A stretch of 64,000 bases of DNA. It comes from CAG-582 sp964636965 (lineage in GTDB: Bacteria; Bacillota_I; Bacilli_A; RF39; UBA660). Made by a program: the position numbers and the translations under genes. The notes beneath the pieces were generated by a model, which worked only from the letters and a program-made list of their open reading frames with translations, was not told the origin of the DNA and did no database searches. Numbering within the stretch: position 1 is the stretch's first letter; each line of letters opens with the position of its first letter. This document shows positions 1 through 8,545 of the stretch, one piece after another. Where the stretch lies: positions 1 to 64,000 of the forward strand of contig CAZWST010000002.1 in the NCBI GenBank assembly GCA_964636965.1, written 5' to 3'.

Positions 1-1703
1 ATATTAGAATTATTTCTAGCTTTATTGTATTTATAAATTTCATTTAATGAATAAATTAAACTATATCTTAAAGTATTTCTATCTTCACTCATTGGGTCAT
101 TTAATGTGACTGATTCAAATTCATCATTTGTAAATAAATGTACCTTATCATTAGGAATTAAAGTATAACTCATAGTTTCATTTAACCCCATATCAGCAAG
201 TTTATGTTTTATCAAGCGATTAGTCTTATCATAATATCCACGAATTACATCTAATACAGGAAGTTTTCCTTTAATATTATCCATTCCATGAATTCTACCA
301 ACTTCTTCAATTAAATCTTCTTGTATATTTATATCTAATCTTCTTGAAGGAACTACTACAGTTAAATAAGTATCATTATCATTAACAGTAAAACCTAAGC
401 GTTTAAATATTGAAGCAACTTCTTCCTTAGAAATATTAATACCTAAAACACTTTCAATCTTTTGCATAGTTATGTCAATTTTTTTATCAACTATATCAAG
501 TTTCTTAACTTCTACTAAACCACCAACAATTTCGGCATCAGCATAACGTTCAAGTAGAGCACAACTTCTTTCAATAGCCATATAAGTTCTATTAGGATCA
601 AGACCCTTTTCAAATCTATTAGAAGCTTCACTTCTTAATATTTTCTTGCTAGTTTTTCTAACTTTAATAGCGTCAAATATAGCTGATTCAACAATTATAT
701 TTTTAGTAGTTTCTTCAACCTCTGTTGAAAGTCCGCCCATAACACCTGCAAGACCAACAGCTTTTTCTTTATCAGCTATAACAATATCACTTGAACTTAA
801 GTTTCTTTCTTGATTATCAAGTGTAGTTAATTTTTCATCATCTAGTGCATTACGTACAACTAATGTATCTCCTAAACGATCTGCATCATAATAATGTAAT
901 GGTTGACCAGTTTCTAACATTACATAGTTTGATATATCAACAACATTATTAATTGGTCTTATACCAGAAGCTATTAATCTACTCTTAATAAATTCAGGAC
1001 TTTCTTTAATTTGAACATTCTTTACTTTTTTAGCAAGAAATAATTTACAATCATCTGTTCTTACATCAACATTAAATTCATCATTTATATTTTCTTTATT
1101 TTCTTGATATTTTAAATCAATGTCTTTAACAGGTTTATCATAAATAGCACCTAATTCATATGCCATACCTATAACACTTAATAGGTCACCTCTATTAGAA
1201 GTTAATTCAAAATCAATTACTTCATCACTCAATCCCATAACTTCAAGTGGATCTATTCCAACTGGTGTATCTTCAGGTAATTCATGAATACCTGTATGAT
1301 CTTTTTCTTCTAAGTATTTATTATCAAGACCAAGTTCACATTTAGCACATAACATACCATTAGATTCACAGCCACGTATTTTACCCTTTTTAATTTCACC
1401 ACCTGGAAGTTTAGCACCATCAAGAGCAACTACTACTTTTATTCCTTTTCGAACATTAGGAGCACCACAGACAATATCAAGTACTTCTTTTCCTACATTA
1501 ACTTTACAACAATGTAGATGGTCAGAATCAGGGTGAGGAGTACAATCAATTACTTCACCAGTAATTAGATTTGTACAATCAATTAAAGGGCCAGCTGAAT
1601 CATATTCATTACCAACACCAGTCATTGCATCGGCTATATCATTAATACTTAAGCTATCATCTAAATCAATATAGTCTTTAACAAAACTTCTACTTAATTT
1701 CAC
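1..1703 (-). CDS. pheT: Phenylalanyl-tRNA synthetase beta subunit, partial (C-terminus outside window)
   Basis: Beta subunit of the (alpha-beta)2 enzyme that charges tRNA-Phe in the cytoplasm. About 567 codons are visible. The rest, including the C-terminal anticodon-binding domain, lies off the left edge; the family is usually about 800 residues. The translation opens MKLSRSFVKDYI, followed by an EMAP/tRNA-binding-like region and B3/B4 and B5 stretches (for example RSEASNRFEKGLD). The start is GTG at 1703-1701 and overlaps the pheS TAG stop by one base (TAGTG), with AAAGGATG just upstream as ribosome site. It is cotranscribed with pheS and so falls under the same T-box. Identification is very secure. 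Confidence 0.96.
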   Translation of the reverse strand, partial: MKLSRSFVKDYIDLDDSLSINDIADAMTGVGNEYDSAGPLIDCTNLITGEVIDCTPHPDSDHLHCCKVNVGKEVLDIVCGAPNVRKGIKVVVALDGAKLPGGEIKKGKIRGCESNGMLCAKCELGLDNKYLEEKDHTGIHELPEDTPVGIDPLEVMGLSDEVIDFELTSNRGDLLSVIGMAYELGAIYDKPVKDIDLKYQENKENINDEFNVDVRTDDCKLFLAKKVKNVQIKESPEFIKSRLIASGIRPINNVVDISNYVMLETGQPLHYYDADRLGDTLVVRNALDDEKLTTLDNQERNLSSSDIVIADKEKAVGLAGVMGGLSTEVEETTKNIIVESAIFDAIKVRKTSKKILRSEASNRFEKGLDPNRTYMAIERSCALLERYADAEIVGGLVEVKKLDIVDKKIDITMQKIESVLGINISKEEVASIFKRLGFTVNDNDTYLTVVVPSRRLDINIQEDLIEEVGRIHGMDNIKGKLPVLDVIRGYYDKTNRLIKHKLADMGLNETMSYTLIPNDKVHLFTNDEFESVTLNDPMSEDRNTLRYSLIYSLNEIYKYNKARNNSN

Positions 1704-2752
1704 TAGTCTTCATCCTTTCTATCAAATTGTTCAATAAATCTTATATCATTACCATAAATAGTTCTAATATCAGGAATACCATATTTAAACATTGCAAATC
1801 TATCAATTCCTGTACCGAACGCAAATCCTTGATAAACTTTAGGATCATAACCACTCATTGTAAGAACATCAGGATGAACCATACCAGCACCTAATACTTC
1901 AATCCAACCAGTTTGTTTACAAAGATTACATCCTTTACCTCCACATTTAAAGCATGTAACATCAACTTCAACAGATGGTTCCGTAAATGGGAAATAACTT
2001 GGTCTAAATCTTACTTGAGTTTTCTCACCTAAAATTTTTTTGCAGAACATTTCAAGAGTTCCTTTTAAATCAGCCATTGAAATATCTTTATCAATTACTA
2101 AACCTTCAATTTGCATAAATTGATGTGAATGTGTTGCATCTTCATCTCTTCTATAAACCTTACCAGGGCAAACTATTCTTATTGGTCCTTTTTCTGTATT
2201 TTCTTCCATTGCCCGAACTTGAGCAGTTGAAGTTTGACTACGAAGTAAGAAGGACTCAACTTCATCTTTTAAATAGAAAGTATCTTGTGCATCTCTTGCT
2301 GGATGCCCTTTTGGTAAATTAAGTTTTTGGAAGCAATTTTCATCACTTTCAATTTCTGGTCCCGAATAAACTGTATAACCCATAGATACGAATAAATCTT
2401 CAAACTCTTCCGTTAATCTTGTCATTGGATGAAGTGAACCTCTTTTAATTTTCTTACTTGGTAAAGTAATATCAATAACTTCATTCATTAACTTATCATT
2501 AAGTAGTCTGTCTTGAATTTCTTTTTCTTTATTATCAATTATTTCAGTTACTTCTGTTTTTAAAGTATTAGAAATCATCCCAACACTTTTTCGCATTTCT
2601 GCTGATAAATCTTTCATATTCTTAGTAAGTTCAGTAATCATACCAGATTTTCCAAGATACTTAGATTTTAATTCAACTAAATCTTGTGGAACTTTAACTA
2701 ATTCAATCTCACTTAATAAAGACTCTTTAATCTCATTAGCTTTTTCTTGCAT
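1703..2752 (-). CDS. pheS: Phenylalanyl-tRNA synthetase alpha subunit
   Basis: Catalytic alpha subunit of class II PheRS, 349 residues, near the usual length. It has an N-terminal coiled-coil region (about 1-90) that contacts tRNA, then the class II core. Motif 2 is seen as GKVYRRDEDATHSHQFMQIEG and motif 3 as GFAFGTGIDRFAM near the C-terminus. A CFKCGG/CNLC stretch (about residues 265-280) supplies four cysteines, as in many Firmicutes PheS. ATG at 2752 has AGAGGG upstream. It is the first gene after the T-box leader and overlaps pheT by one base, so the two subunits are probably translationally coupled. Confidence 0.97.
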   Translation of the reverse strand: MQEKANEIKESLLSEIELVKVPQDLVELKSKYLGKSGMITELTKNMKDLSAEMRKSVGMISNTLKTEVTEIIDNKEKEIQDRLLNDKLMNEVIDITLPSKKIKRGSLHPMTRLTEEFEDLFVSMGYTVYSGPEIESDENCFQKLNLPKGHPARDAQDTFYLKDEVESFLLRSQTSTAQVRAMEENTEKGPIRIVCPGKVYRRDEDATHSHQFMQIEGLVIDKDISMADLKGTLEMFCKKILGEKTQVRFRPSYFPFTEPSVEVDVTCFKCGGKGCNLCKQTGWIEVLGAGMVHPDVLTMSGYDPKVYQGFAFGTGIDRFAMFKYGIPDIRTIYGNDIRFIEQFDRKDED

Positions 2753-2773
2753 ATATATTCCCTCTTTCTAAAT

Positions 2774-2832
2774 AAAAAAAGTCACGAATCTAGGGACGAG
2801 ACTATACTCGCGGTACCACCCTAGTTCATGAC
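2774..2832 (-). terminator. T-box-controlled terminator
   Basis: GTCATGAACTAGGG (2832-2819) pairs with CCCTAGATTCGTGAC (2795-2781), followed by seven U (2780-2774). The 5' arm runs into the T-box sequence, so antiterminator and terminator are mutually exclusive. Confidence 0.9.
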
Positions 2833-3000
2833 TTACATGCTCTTTATTTCTTAACGCGAAATCACGGTTCGATACTCCTATGCTTGAAATTCATTATATA
2901 AATAAACTCTAGAATACTCTCAGCCAATGATATTCTTTCTCTTATCAAGTGTTTATATAACTACTAAGTACATAATCTCTGCATCACTAAGCCTATTTTA
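2774..3000 (-). ncRNA. T-box riboswitch leader of pheST
   Basis: Minus-strand leader that senses uncharged tRNA-Phe and controls read-through into pheST. The T-box core AGGGTGGTACCGCG is at 2822-2809. An AG-box/GNUG-like run (GCAGAGA, GGCTGAGAG) lies upstream. A TTC triplet at 2888-2886, directly 5' of AAGCAT which can pair with the ATGC at the base of stem I, is the best candidate for the Phe specifier codon. The leader ends in a strong intrinsic terminator that overlaps the antiterminator. The overall assignment is secure; the exact specifier position is inferred by eye. Confidence 0.93.
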
Positions 3001-3023
3001 TAACATAAAATAATTTAAGTCAA
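2995..3023 (-). promoter_or_regulatory. Promoter of the T-box/pheST unit
   Basis: -35 TTGACT (3023-3018), 17-base spacer, -10 TAAAAT (3000-2995). It sits directly before the T-box leader and is a good sigma-A match. Confidence 0.75.
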
Positions 3024-3034
3024 TTAATTTATTA

Positions 3035-3065
3035 AACAAAAAAGAGAACTATTTTTAGTTCTCTT
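3035..3065 (-). terminator. Terminator after the YfcC-like carrier
   Basis: Stem AAGAGAACTA/TAGTTCTCTT with a four-base loop, followed by a U run. It starts at the stop codon of the carrier gene. Confidence 0.85.
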
Positions 3066-4515
3066 AAACATATAGTAATATTGCTAGTATTACAAAGACT
3101 ACAACTAATATTGCTAAAGCAAATTTCCAAATGAATTTGAAGTAATCTTTAAATTTAATATCTAAGCATGAAAGACCTAACATTAATATAACACTTGTAG
3201 GAGCAATAAATTGAATTACACCATAAGCAGATTGTAATATTAATGCGGCAATATTAACATCTTTGAAGTTTAAGAATACAGATCCAACTGTACTAACAAC
3301 ATATTGGAAATCAACTGCAAATAAACTAGTTAATGCACCTGATGCAAAAAGTGTTCCAAAGTTATTTCCTAAACTCATGATTTTATCAACAAAATAAGCA
3401 AGTGTTGGGAATATAATAGTGATTTCAAGTACTAGATAAATCATCATTAATATCGCGATTGGTTTAACTATTACTTTGAATCCTTCTTGATATTCATCTA
3501 ACATTTTATCAAATGGAATATGATAAACGAATTTTACAACTAAACTTGCAAATAGTAATAAACCAGCTGCAGCAAGTAAATCCCATTCACCAAATGGAGC
3601 AAGTGTTTGTCCTAAAATATAAGAATAAACATTTTCGCCAAATAAAGTTGCATTTTTAATCCAATCAGTTACGTTTGCAAATAACTTAATACCAAATGCA
3701 GCTTCCCATCCAATATAAGCAAGTATAATTACTAAGAATACAATAGCAAGTACAACTACTAATCCAACAGAAGATACTTTTCTTTTTTTCTTAGCCTTAC
3801 CTTTTTTCTTATCATCTTCTTTAGTTTCTTTAACAGTAATAAATGGATCAACTAATGTTTCTGCCATTTTATCTTTTCTATCTTGAATTTTACTCATTCT
3901 AGCTAAAGTAAAATATGTAAGTAAAAGATATGAAACTGCAAATAGAATAACAGTTGATGCTATTTCAAATCCATAAGATACTCCTAAACCATTAGTAGCA
4001 TCTACTAAAATACCTGCAATTTTAGGAGAATAAGTAGCACCAAGAATACCACATAATACTCCGCCAAATGTAGAAACTAAACCAGTAATCTTATCAACAT
4101 TTGCTTTTGCAAGAATACTAATAGCAAATGGTATAATAGCAAATAATACTAAATACTCAGTACTAATACCAGCTAATGCACCAAATACTAAGATAGATAA
4201 AGCAACTAATACTTTTTCCTTTCCTTTAAATTTTGCTGCAATATTAGTAGTTAAATTATCATAAACTTCTAATGATCCAATAAACTTATAGAATCCGCCT
4301 ACAACAATAACAAACATGAATACAACAGTAAAATAGAATATTTGTAATAAACCATAAGTAGTTAAATCAAATAAACCAACTCTACTAAATTCATTGCTTG
4401 CTAAAGTTCCTGCACTAAAGTATGATGAACTAACTAACCAAGTAAATAGTACAGCAATTAAAACTACAATTCCTGTAATTTTGAATAAATCATGCTTTTC
4501 AAAAAACTTTTTCAT
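3064..4515 (-). CDS. YfcC/DcuC-family integral membrane carrier
   Basis: About 483 residues with 10-12 hydrophobic segments spread over the length. A charged, lysine-rich cytoplasmic loop lies near the middle (KKKGKAKKKRK, about residue 245). The last third contains FIAPTSVILMLGLSCLDI, matching the PTSG-type signature of YfcC and related C4-dicarboxylate (DcuC) or basic-amino-acid carriers. The substrate cannot be told from sequence. An in-frame upstream extension of ten residues is possible, but ATG at 4515 has a perfect AGGAGG seven bases upstream and an extended -10 before it, so the shorter start is preferred. It is monocistronic, with a terminator at its stop. Family is moderately sure; substrate is open. 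Confidence 0.75.
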   Translation of the reverse strand: MKKFFEKHDLFKITGIVVLIAVLFTWLVSSSYFSAGTLASNEFSRVGLFDLTTYGLLQIFYFTVVFMFVIVVGGFYKFIGSLEVYDNLTTNIAAKFKGKEKVLVALSILVFGALAGISTEYLVLFAIIPFAISILAKANVDKITGLVSTFGGVLCGILGATYSPKIAGILVDATNGLGVSYGFEIASTVILFAVSYLLLTYFTLARMSKIQDRKDKMAETLVDPFITVKETKEDDKKKGKAKKKRKVSSVGLVVVLAIVFLVIILAYIGWEAAFGIKLFANVTDWIKNATLFGENVYSYILGQTLAPFGEWDLLAAAGLLLFASLVVKFVYHIPFDKMLDEYQEGFKVIVKPIAILMMIYLVLEITIIFPTLAYFVDKIMSLGNNFGTLFASGALTSLFAVDFQYVVSTVGSVFLNFKDVNIAALILQSAYGVIQFIAPTSVILMLGLSCLDIKFKDYFKFIWKFALAILVVVFVILAILLYV

Positions 4516-4533
4516 TTCTAACCTCCTATAACA

Positions 4534-4542
4534 ATTATACCA
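4534..4542 (-). promoter_or_regulatory. Extended -10 promoter element of the YfcC-like gene
   Basis: TGGTATAAT (TGn plus TATAAT) lies about 20 bases before the start codon's ribosome site. No convincing -35 is seen, as is usual for extended -10 promoters. Confidence 0.45.
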
Positions 4543-4594
4543 CAATCTCTAAATAGTGTATGAAAAAATGGTGAAAAAAAAGAACAAATATTGG

Positions 4595-5371
4595 CTATTT
4601 TTGTCCTTTTATATAATTTTTATATTGATTATTAATAAGTTTAAGAGTTTTATACTCTTCATTTGTGTCTGTTAAAATTGACGAAAGTTCAAAAGGAATA
4701 TTTTTTTCAAATCCTAAATTCTCAAATTGTTGCATTAAAATGTGTCCATCAAAAGTTTTACTCTTTTGACCATAAGGTATTTCCTTAATCACAAATAATG
4801 GTGAATAATAGACATTTTCTTCATCTATACTTCTTCCATAAAAATGTTTTTTCTTTTTTACAATTGGTCCATATTTCTTTAAATATTCAAAACGAATATC
4901 ATCAGGTAATTGATACAAAGTATATGCAAGAGAATGTTCTAAAGTATTTCTCATAGTAACATCATATCTAAATTCCAAACAAGAATTAATACCTGATAAA
5001 TATTGAAAATACACAATTATATCTCGCGGATTATTATCTGTTCTTTTTAAATAAGATACTCTAGTTTCTGAATCATCTATAACATTAGTTTGGATTACTT
5101 CTTTAAGTTCAAAATCTGCAACATTAAATATATAAGTAAGATTACCAAATACTGGAAGATTTTTATCATCCATATTAATAAAATAAGGTTTAAGAGCATC
5201 TCCATCGTTTACAACTACACCAACAGCGCTTTCACCAGAAGACACTACAATTTTTTTATTATCATAAATCATTTCTACTAAATCAGTATTTTTACCAACA
5301 AGACCATCTAAAAGTTTTAAATATTCAGTAATACTTTCTTTTTCACTATCACTTATACATCTAATTTGCAT
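4595..5371 (-). CDS. Hypothetical protein
   Basis: Not recognised. About 258 soluble residues starting MQIRCISDSEK. ATG at 5371 is chosen because GAGGG lies seven bases upstream; two further in-frame starts lie 5' but lack a better site. No transmembrane segment, signal peptide or catalytic motif is evident. The protein mixes acidic stretches with a KKKKH run near residue 180 and looks like a mixed alpha/beta fold. It is followed by the carrier gene on the same strand, but a promoter and 80 bases separate them. It is divergent from gerQ, with about 85 bases between the starts. Expression is likely; function unknown. Confidence 0.7.
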   Translation of the reverse strand: MQIRCISDSEKESITEYLKLLDGLVGKNTDLVEMIYDNKKIVVSSGESAVGVVVNDGDALKPYFINMDDKNLPVFGNLTYIFNVADFELKEVIQTNVIDDSETRVSYLKRTDNNPRDIIVYFQYLSGINSCLEFRYDVTMRNTLEHSLAYTLYQLPDDIRFEYLKKYGPIVKKKKHFYGRSIDEENVYYSPLFVIKEIPYGQKSKTFDGHILMQQFENLGFEKNIPFELSSILTDTNEEYKTLKLINNQYKNYIKGQK

Positions 5372-5457
5372 AACCATTCCCTCTTTGGTTGAATATAATA
5401 ACACATTTTAATAATATTTTAAATACTTATTTCATAATATCTATTGAGGTGAAAAAA

Positions 5458-5787
5458 ATGAATGGAACATATTATCCAAATCCTACATTTCCAAATAATA
5501 TGAATAACTTCGCTCCAGAACAAGAAGTAAGTACAAATACATTACCTATGGAACAAAGCTATATTGAAAACATTTTAAGATTAAATAAAGGAAAAAAAGC
5601 CAAAGTATTTTGTTCATTCCCCGATTCAAATGAATGGAGAGACAAGATATACAATGGCATTATTGAACAATCTGGAAAAGACCACTTAGTAATGTCTTCA
5701 CCAGAAAGAGGAGATTGGTATTTAATTCCAATGATATATGTTAACTGGGTAGAATTTGAAGAGCCAATAAATTTCAAAGTATTTTAA
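5458..5787 (+). CDS. gerQ: GerQ-like spore coat protein
   Basis: 109 residues. The C-terminal half carries the GerQ (YwdL) signature: QSYIENILRLNKGKKAKVF, then a Trp/Lys segment and GKDHLVMSSPERGDWYLIPM. In Bacillus, GerQ is crosslinked into the spore coat and is needed for placing the lytic enzyme CwlJ during germination. The N-terminus is Asn/Pro-rich, typical for the family. ATG at 5458 follows GAGGTG; an upstream in-frame extension lacks a ribosome site. It stands alone on the plus strand, and its stop overlaps the stop of the convergent MBL gene. It is strong evidence that this low-GC lineage makes spores, or descends from spore formers. Confidence 0.85.
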   Translation: MNGTYYPNPTFPNNMNNFAPEQEVSTNTLPMEQSYIENILRLNKGKKAKVFCSFPDSNEWRDKIYNGIIEQSGKDHLVMSSPERGDWYLIPMIYVNWVEFEEPINFKVF

Positions 5788-6320
5788 AGAATTGTCAAGA
5801 AGTAATTTAAATTATTAATTTCTTCTCCTAAAGTAGTTACTCCAAAATGTCCAGGCATTAAAGTTATATCCTTTGGATAATTTAATATCTTTTTAATACT
5901 TTGTTTCATATCAAAAGGACTAGATCCCATCATATCTGTTCTACCTATTCCCCCTTTAAAGATAAAATCTCCAACAAACATAATTTTATCTTCTTTAAAG
6001 TAAATTGAAATAGAGTCATCCATATGTCCTGGCGTACTAATTACATCAAAAGAAAAATTTTCAATTACATGATTACCCTCACATAAATTATGTGCATTAT
6101 AAAGTCTTGTACCATATTTATTCAAAAGTTCTAAAGAAGCACCAGTATGATCATCATGACTGTGTGTAATAATAATTCCAAGAACCTTTTTATCACTAGT
6201 AATATTTGATGAAATCAAATCTGCATTATCTCCAGGATCAATTATTAAAACCGAGTCCCCTCTTTCTAAAATATAACAATTAGTTTGTAAACTACCTACA
6301 ACAACACAAGTTATTTTCAT
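5784..6320 (-). CDS. MBL-fold hydrolase (glyoxalase II-like, YqgX type)
   Basis: 178 residues with the metallo-beta-lactamase metal site THSHDDHTG (His53, His55, Asp57, His58), then STPGHMDDS (third His) and FVGDFIFKGGIGR and MPGHFG. This layout matches small cytosolic hydroxyacylglutathione-hydrolase-like enzymes such as YqgX/YcbL. It is slightly short (the family is usually 200-210), and lacks the C-terminal substrate domain of true GloB, so the natural substrate is uncertain. ATG at 6320 has AGAGGGG upstream. The neighbouring genes give no pathway context. Confidence 0.85.
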   Translation of the reverse strand: MKITCVVVGSLQTNCYILERGDSVLIIDPGDNADLISSNITSDKKVLGIIITHSHDDHTGASLELLNKYGTRLYNAHNLCEGNHVIENFSFDVISTPGHMDDSISIYFKEDKIMFVGDFIFKGGIGRTDMMGSSPFDMKQSIKKILNYPKDITLMPGHFGVTTLGEEINNLNYFLTIL

Positions 6321-6367
6321 CTAGTATAAGCCCCTCTTTCATGGTATAATTAACATAAGGTGATAAT

Positions 6368-6916
6368 ATGGAAATAGTTATAATCATACTCTTAACAATT
6401 ATAATAATAGCTGCACTACTAGCTATGTTATATATTATATTATACAACAAAATTCAATTTTCTAAAATTAGAATTGAACAAGCTGAAAATGTAATATTAG
6501 ATGAATTAAAAAATAGATACGATCTTATCATAAATTGTAAAAAAGCAGTTGAAAAAAACACTAAAATGGATTTAACTCTATTTTCTGATTTAGAGAAAAC
6601 TAAACAAACTAATATTACAAGTTATGATTTAGAAAGAAAAATAAATGAAGCTGTTAACACAATATATTTAATAAAAAATGATTACCCCAAAATAGAAGAA
6701 AAAAAAGACTTTAAAGAAGTCATAAGAAAATTAAATGAATCAGACACTAAAATTAATGCAGCTAAATCATTTTATAATAAGCACAATAAAGAATTAATTT
6801 CATTAATAAAATCTTTCCCATCTAATATAATTGCTTTAATACATGGAATTAAAATTCAGCCATTCTATGATGCTGTAGAAATATTTAATGAATCAGATGA
6901 TGGCATAAAAATATAG
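6368..6916 (+). CDS. LemA family protein
   Basis: 182 residues: one N-terminal membrane segment (about 3-27), then a long helical coiled-coil domain. The family-typical C-terminal pattern is YNKHNKELISLIKSFPSNIIA followed by H-G-I-K and PFYDA. LemA proteins are single-pass helical-bundle proteins, often beside HtpX proteases, with an unclear role. Here no HtpX gene is adjacent. ATG at 6368 follows AAGGTGATA. The gene ends in a bidirectional terminator shared with ung. Confidence 0.8.
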   Translation: MEIVIIILLTIIIIAALLAMLYIILYNKIQFSKIRIEQAENVILDELKNRYDLIINCKKAVEKNTKMDLTLFSDLEKTKQTNITSYDLERKINEAVNTIYLIKNDYPKIEEKKDFKEVIRKLNESDTKINAAKSFYNKHNKELISLIKSFPSNIIALIHGIKIQPFYDAVEIFNESDDGIKI

Positions 6917-6938
6917 TTTCGTAAGAAACTATTTTTTT
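6913..6938. terminator. Bidirectional terminator between the LemA-like gene and ung
   Basis: ATAGTTTC/GAAACTAT stem with a GTAA loop. A T run follows on the plus strand and an A run precedes it, so it can serve both convergent genes. Confidence 0.8.
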
Positions 6939-7594
6939 ATGTCCCAATCAATTGGTTCTATATTATTATGTTTTAAAAATTCATTTGTTTTAGAGAAAGG
7001 TTTACTACCAAAGAAACCATATCTAGCACTAAATGGTGATGGATGGGCACTTTCTAATACTAAATGTTTTGGATTAGTGATAAACGCTTTTTTACTTTTT
7101 GCAAAATTACCCCAAAGAATAAATACAATTGGTGTATCTTTGCTATTTAATAGTTTTATAACATAATCAGTAAATGGTTGCCAACCCAACTTTGAATGAC
7201 TATTGGGTGTATCTTTTACGACAGTTAATGTACTATTTAAAAGTAAAACTCCCTCTTTAGCCCACTTAGTTAAATCTCCACTTTTAGCAGGTGTAATTCC
7301 TAAATCATCATATAATTCTTTATATATATTTTTTAAACTCGGAGGAAGTGGTGTAGGGTCTTGTACCGAAAAAGATAAACCATGAGCTTCCCCTTCTCCA
7401 TGATATGGATCTTGTCCAACAATAACAACTTTAACATTATTAAAAGGTGTTAATTTAAAAGCATTAAAGATATTTTCTTTTAATGGATAAATTGTCTTTG
7501 TTTTATATTCATTATCAACTACATGTAAAAACTTTTTAAAATTCTCACTTCCCTCAACAACAGTAAGTACACTATCCCAATCATTACCTATCAT
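6929..7594 (-). CDS. ung: Uracil-DNA glycosylase, family 1
   Basis: Removes uracil from DNA to start base-excision repair. 221 residues, the normal length. The water-activating motif GQDPYHGEG spans residues 60-68 (catalytic Asp62), followed by GLSFSVQDP and PPSLKNIYKEL. The uracil-binding LLNSTLTV lies near 118-125, and the leucine-loop motif HPSPFSA has His184. Every diagnostic residue of UDG family 1 is present. ATG at 7594 follows TAGGAG. Confidence 0.97.
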   Translation of the reverse strand: MIGNDWDSVLTVVEGSENFKKFLHVVDNEYKTKTIYPLKENIFNAFKLTPFNNVKVVIVGQDPYHGEGEAHGLSFSVQDPTPLPPSLKNIYKELYDDLGITPAKSGDLTKWAKEGVLLLNSTLTVVKDTPNSHSKLGWQPFTDYVIKLLNSKDTPIVFILWGNFAKSKKAFITNPKHLVLESAHPSPFSARYGFFGSKPFSKTNEFLKHNNIEPIDWDIKK

Positions 7595-7673
7595 AATTAC
7601 TACTCCTAATCTACAACCTTGTTTTTATTCTTATAAGTATATATAAAATACTATCACATATAATTATTATACT

Positions 7674-7705
7674 AAAAAACATATCATAAATAAATGATAT
7701 GTTTT
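7674..7705 (-). terminator. Terminator after the 111-residue hypothetical gene
   Basis: AAAACATATCAT/ATGATATGTTTT stem with a six-base loop, immediately past the stop codon. The U run is short, and the stem could also work in the other direction. Confidence 0.65.
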
Positions 7706-7708
7706 AAA

Positions 7709-8044
7709 TTACTTTCTTCTTAATATAGGTCCAACTTCATTTTGTAATAATTCGGGAAAATTATTTTTTAATACTTCTCTAAAAGATTCCTGTCTCATCA
7801 TTTTAACAATTCTATATTCAGTAAAACCATACCCCTCTCTTAATAATAAACCAAAAATTGAAGAAGTAGCTTTTTCAATTTTCATTCTACTCTTAAGTTG
7901 TGGTAATGCCTCAGGATTTGAAGAAATCATATCAATAAATCTAGAAGTATAAGAATAAGGATTAGTAACAAAAAAATATTCACTGACTAAAGATGGATCA
8001 TCATGAAGATATCTCCACATCTTTTCTACACTAGTTAAATACAT
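7709..8044 (-). CDS. Small hypothetical protein
   Basis: 111 residues starting MYLTSVEKMWRYLHDDP. Not recognised. It is soluble and mostly helical, with a basic C-terminus (GPILRRK). The ribosome site AGAAGGGGG is strong. It lies just upstream of rlmH on the same strand but is separated from it by the rlmH/walJ/M23 block order, with its own terminator downstream, so it is probably a single-gene unit. No catalytic motif is visible. Confidence 0.65.
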   Translation of the reverse strand: MYLTSVEKMWRYLHDDPSLVSEYFFVTNPYSYTSRFIDMISSNPEALPQLKSRMKIEKATSSIFGLLLREGYGFTEYRIVKMMRQESFREVLKNNFPELLQNEVGPILRRK

Positions 8045-8110
8045 AGTATCCCCCTTCTAAAAAGTAAACATATTATAACATTTTAAAATAATTAAGCAAT
8101 AAAAAAAGAC

Positions 8111-8545
8111 TTATTTATGATAAGTCTCATTATTAAGTATTTTAAATGATCTATATATCTGTTCAAGTAAGATTCCTCTAAATACACCATGAGGAAAAGT
8201 ATTTTTACCAAATGATAATTTATAATTAGATAAATCTTTAACAGATGAAGAAATACCATCGGACCCACCAATTACAAAAGTAATATTAGAATACTTCATT
8301 AACCAATTATCTAAAGCATCAGCAAGTTCTAAACTTGATAAATTATTACCATTTATTTCCATAGTAACAACAAAGTCAGTTGGCTTAATTTGTTTTTTTA
8401 TTAAAACTCCTTCAGTTTCAATATCAGAATCTTTAAGCTCAATTATTTCTATTTTATGATACTTCTTTATGCGAGATTCATAATCATTTATGAGATTAGT
8501 TAAATAATCTTCTTTAATCTTTCCAACACAAATAACTTTAATCAT
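8111..8545 (-). CDS. rlmH: 23S rRNA (pseudouridine1915-N3)-methyltransferase
   Basis: SPOUT-class methyltransferase that methylates pseudouridine 1915 in helix 69 of 23S rRNA on assembled ribosomes. 144 residues, slightly short of the usual 155-159. N-terminal MIKVICVGKIKEDYL, SAM-binding knot FVIGGSDGISSSV (about 95-107), and a C-terminal LLEQIYRSFKILNNETYHK matching the family's EQiYRa...pYH ending. The start overlaps the end of walJ by four bases (ATGA), the same pairing seen in Bacillus and Staphylococcus. Confidence 0.95.
   Translation of the reverse strand: MIKVICVGKIKEDYLTNLINDYESRIKKYHKIEIIELKDSDIETEGVLIKKQIKPTDFVVTMEINGNNLSSLELADALDNWLMKYSNITFVIGGSDGISSSVKDLSNYKLSFGKNTFPHGVFRGILLEQIYRSFKILNNETYHK

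Noticed and set aside
2125..2322. Plus-strand open frame opposite pheS
   Set aside because: Leu-rich antisense of a strongly conserved gene, without a promoter or ribosome site.
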